Source: Acanthaster planci
Lineage: Eukaryota; Echinodermata; Asteroidea; Valvatida; Acanthasteridae
Direction: 5' to 3'
DNA length: 20,242 nucleotides
Assembly (NCBI RefSeq): GCF_001949145.1
Contig: NW_019091380.1
Span: forward strand, 3,398,884 to 3,419,125
The notes beneath the pieces are model-generated. The model did no database searches and had not been told where the DNA came from. It worked only from the letters and a program-made list of their open reading frames with translations. Shown one piece after another: positions 18,360-20,242 of the stretch (within the stretch, counting starts at the first letter, position 1; the number at the start of each line of letters is the position of its first letter). A program made the position numbers and the translations under genes.

Positions 18360-18900
18360 CAGCTCGGTTGGGGAGTGTGTGGGGTCCTCTAGGATCCCCC
18401 TATTTTGTAAATGGCACATGCCACTCTGGTAAGATTGCAACTGACATGTTTGACATTCCTTCTGTAATGTTATTTTATGCATTGGTAGTCACCACTGGTC
18501 TTGTTGGCTACACCGTGTAGTCAGTTTGGGCAAAAAGGCAGTGTATCTTGTGCTGTTGTAGTGTGTGGGGGTGCCGTAGCTCTTACTGCTGACTGTAGCT
18601 TAGGTGACATACTCGTGTAGTTTAGTTACTGTAATTTTAGTTTTTAAGTTAATTTTAGTTGATCTTGTAGCATTTTAGGCTTTAATCTTAGATAGGGTAA
18701 AACCGTAAGCGTCGTCAGTGGGTGTGTTTGCTGTCGCAGTTGGCTGTAGTACAGTACACAGCCACCCACTTGAACACACCTGCTCATGTAAGACTGACGA
18801 TTAAGAAGCCGTTCTCAGCGCCATGATAACCTTCTAAGAGAGACTTCTAAAAAGAGGTTAGTGCCTTTAATTAGATATGTACACCCCTCGTTAGTGCACG
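18360..18900. other. Unassigned insertion of about 0.5 kb inside DIRS gag
   Basis: The gag N-terminal frame ends its recognisable part at LPLDRSCVEIFKIPYQSQ (about 18907) and the next conserved gag words start at 18348, where DIRS gags usually pass from one to the other directly. The DNA between is different: it is T- and TTAG-rich on the plus strand (18600-18700) and includes the hairpin at 18709-18805. A minus frame reads HKITLQKECQTCQLQSYQSG, of no known family. I see no clear TIRs, LTRs or target duplication. Confidence 0.45.
18709..18805. repeat. Imperfect long hairpin
   Basis: CGTCAGT, GGTGTGTT and GGCTGTAGTAC on the left pair in order with GTACACAGCC, AACACACC and ACTGACG on the right, with unequal internal loops, centred on the GTACAGTAC region at about 18749. 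Confidence 0.55.
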
Positions 18901-18907
18901 CTATTGC

Positions 18908-19461
18908 TTGGCTTTGGTAAGGGATTTTGAATATCTCCACACAGGAGCGATCAAGCGGGAGTTCAGGAAAGATTGACCCAAAAGCACCCAGTCGAGTCAA
19001 GTGTCGTTTGAACAAGCCGTGACTGGTATCCTCCTCGAGGGGAGCGGCTGCGGGCAGGCTGAGTATTTGAATCATGTCCAGTTGAAGAAGACGAAGACGA
19101 CCCTCATCCGGGGTAAGAGCGCTCATAGAATCGACCTCTTCTTCCTCGGAAGATACCGCCGGTTGGCAGGGCCGCATGTAGTTACGAGCCCTACACACGT
19201 AATACCGTGGGGTTTAGACCGCTCTTGTAAAGTAACGCATGGGTGGTGCGATTCCGGTGTGGAGCCCGGGTCGGTGTCGAGGCGCTTTGTAGTCGAGGAG
19301 GGCGGAAGCGGTTGGTCAGCCAGGGACGCGTCCGGGGCGCTGGAGACCGGGAGTGGTCTATCATCGAGGTGACGGGCAATAGAAATAAGGGCCATACTGG
19401 TAGATTGAAAGGCCGACATCCAAGCCTCAGCTGTGCCTCTGAAAAAGAGGAACGGCTGCAT
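18908..19461 (-). pseudogene. DIRS gag-like protein, N-terminal part, frameshifted
   Basis: The first frame (19461-19123) reads FFRGTAEAWMSAFQSTSMAL and a Pro/Ser-rich stretch. A second frame (19198 onward) reads SSEEEEVDSMSALTPDEGRL, an acidic block, then LFKRHLTRLGAFGSIFPELP and LDRSCVEIFK. An acidic, Pro/Ser-rich N-terminal region followed by an LPLD..C...F motif is usual for DIRS gags. The KKR-containing end of the first frame is after the shift and is probably not meaningful. Confidence 0.6.
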
Positions 19462-20017
19462 TTCAAGTTTGGTGAAGGCACATAAAACAAGTATTTCAAC
19501 CTACCACCTAGTCTTTGCTTCCTCCGTTCCAGCAACAACTTGTTAATTACTTTCACACTCCAGAAAGTTGAAGACGTGGGCCTTTTTAGTGTTTGGTCCC
19601 CTGTACTAAAGTTCTCGACAACAGGAAAATTCGGTGCAACATCAGTTGCCGTGGCAATTTTAAGGCAATATTGAAAGCCAATGGGTACTCTTTACGGAGT
19701 TTGTAATCTGTCTCAAGCAGGCTGTACATTTTTATCTCGTGCAAATGCGCCTTTAAATCGTGTCGTAATAAATTATTCGTTATTTATCAATGACAACGGC
19801 GTTTTATTTCATTCCAGTTTTGTAAATCGTCAAAAAGGTCGTCTGGGGCAAAGCGAAGACATTTCTTATGGGCGGGTTGTGCCAGATTCAATTTGCCGAT
19901 TAAACTCTCCTGTCGTGAAAAATTCACAAAGCAAATTGCTTCGGGGGAAATGCTGACGGCCAACGTACATCGTTTAAGCACCGATTTTAGATTCATTTGC
20001 GAATGGAATTAATCATT
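19462..20017. other. No gene supported
   Basis: The DIRS 5' end should lie near the start of this stretch but is not identifiable. A 91-aa plus ORF (19681-19956) has no recognisable motif and overlaps a minus ORF of 69 aa. Confidence 0.35.
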
Positions 20018-20055
20018 GGTGGGGAGGGGGTGCCGCACCCCACCCCCAGCCCCGG
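20018..20055. repeat. G/C-rich hairpin
   Basis: GGTGGGGAGGGGGTG and CACCCCACCCCC are near-perfect inverted arms around CCG. The minus strand has three runs of four or five G followed by a GG, just short of a strict four-run quadruplex motif. Confidence 0.6.
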
Positions 20056-20242
20056 TCGCTACGCCCCTGAGATCATCGTATACATTATGCTGGTGGCACT
20101 TATTACTTTTTCAAAGCAGTGGATGCAAAAGAAAATCTGATTGGACGGTCAAGGCAATGAATTGCCCCTTAGTGGTAAAACGATCTTTCATCAATATTGA
20201 TGTGGACAGCTTCCAGGTAATTTACAAGATATTGGACTACAC

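Larger units (their letters stand above)
14502..19461 (-). mobile_element. DIRS-type tyrosine-recombinase retrotransposon, decayed
   Basis: On the minus strand, gag, reverse transcriptase, RNase H and tyrosine recombinase fragments lie in the standard DIRS order over about 5 kb. DIRS elements are retrotransposons that integrate through a tyrosine recombinase rather than a DDE integrase. Every module is recognisable but broken by frameshifts, and two foreign pieces interrupt it (17464-17551 and about 18360-18900). I could not find the inverted terminal repeats or the internal complementary region that would fix the true ends, so the given limits are those of the coding remnants only. Confidence 0.9.

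Noticed and set aside
20018-20060. G-quadruplex on the minus strand
   Set aside because: Only three G-runs of three or more are present; the hairpin explains the sequence better.

Overview
This looks like nuclear DNA from an invertebrate animal. It is AT-rich, nearly gene-free at the level of long ORFs, has spliceosomal-type exon/intron signals, and is crowded with degraded transposable elements of classes common in marine deuterostomes and molluscs (DIRS, BEL/Pao, Ty3/gypsy, CR1/L2-like LINE, many foldback MITEs). I lean towards an echinoderm or another marine deuterostome, but this rests on repeat flavour recalled from memory and is weak. No rRNA, tRNA, CRISPR array or bacterial-type operon was seen.

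Left part (1-7500): a 433-bp CpG-rich foldback element (869-1301); a roughly 1.04-kb element with palindromic terminal inverted repeats (1450-2491); a frameshifted CR1/L2-like LINE C-terminal fragment (about 2600-2980); a short inverted-repeat element (3371-3483); a diverged tandem repeat (3729-4027); and a foldback MITE (about 6456-6670). On the minus strand, 7437 down to 6157 holds two or three candidate exons of one unrecognised host gene for a hydrophobic, probably membrane, protein. A diverged copy of its last exon lies near 5650-5830.

Middle (7521-10407): a decayed LTR retrotransposon with both LTRs recognisable, lying just upstream of, and therefore possibly in an intron of, the minus-strand gene. 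Its 3' half encodes a BEL/Pao-type integrase that runs up to the 3' LTR, but the reverse transcriptase remnant in front of it is Ty3/gypsy-type, so the copy is chimeric or nested. At 11217-11273 on the plus strand there is a good candidate first coding exon with a short upstream ORF and a strong splice donor. The stretch 11274-13588 shows nothing clear.

Right part (13589-19560): a nest of transposons. The core is a minus-strand DIRS-type tyrosine-recombinase retrotransposon (gag, RT/RNase H, recombinase), broken by frameshifts and by at least two insertions: a 88-bp foldback element at the gag/RT junction and about 0.5 kb inside gag. Downstream of its recombinase end lie a 98-bp pogo-like MITE, a 547-bp foldback element built from about ten copies of a short dyad motif, and another nested inverted repeat. 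The last 700 bases hold only a G/C-rich hairpin.

I found no convincing new functional system. The most interesting items are the chimeric LTR element, the dyad-array foldback element, the self-palindromic-TIR element, and the exon evidence for two host genes.
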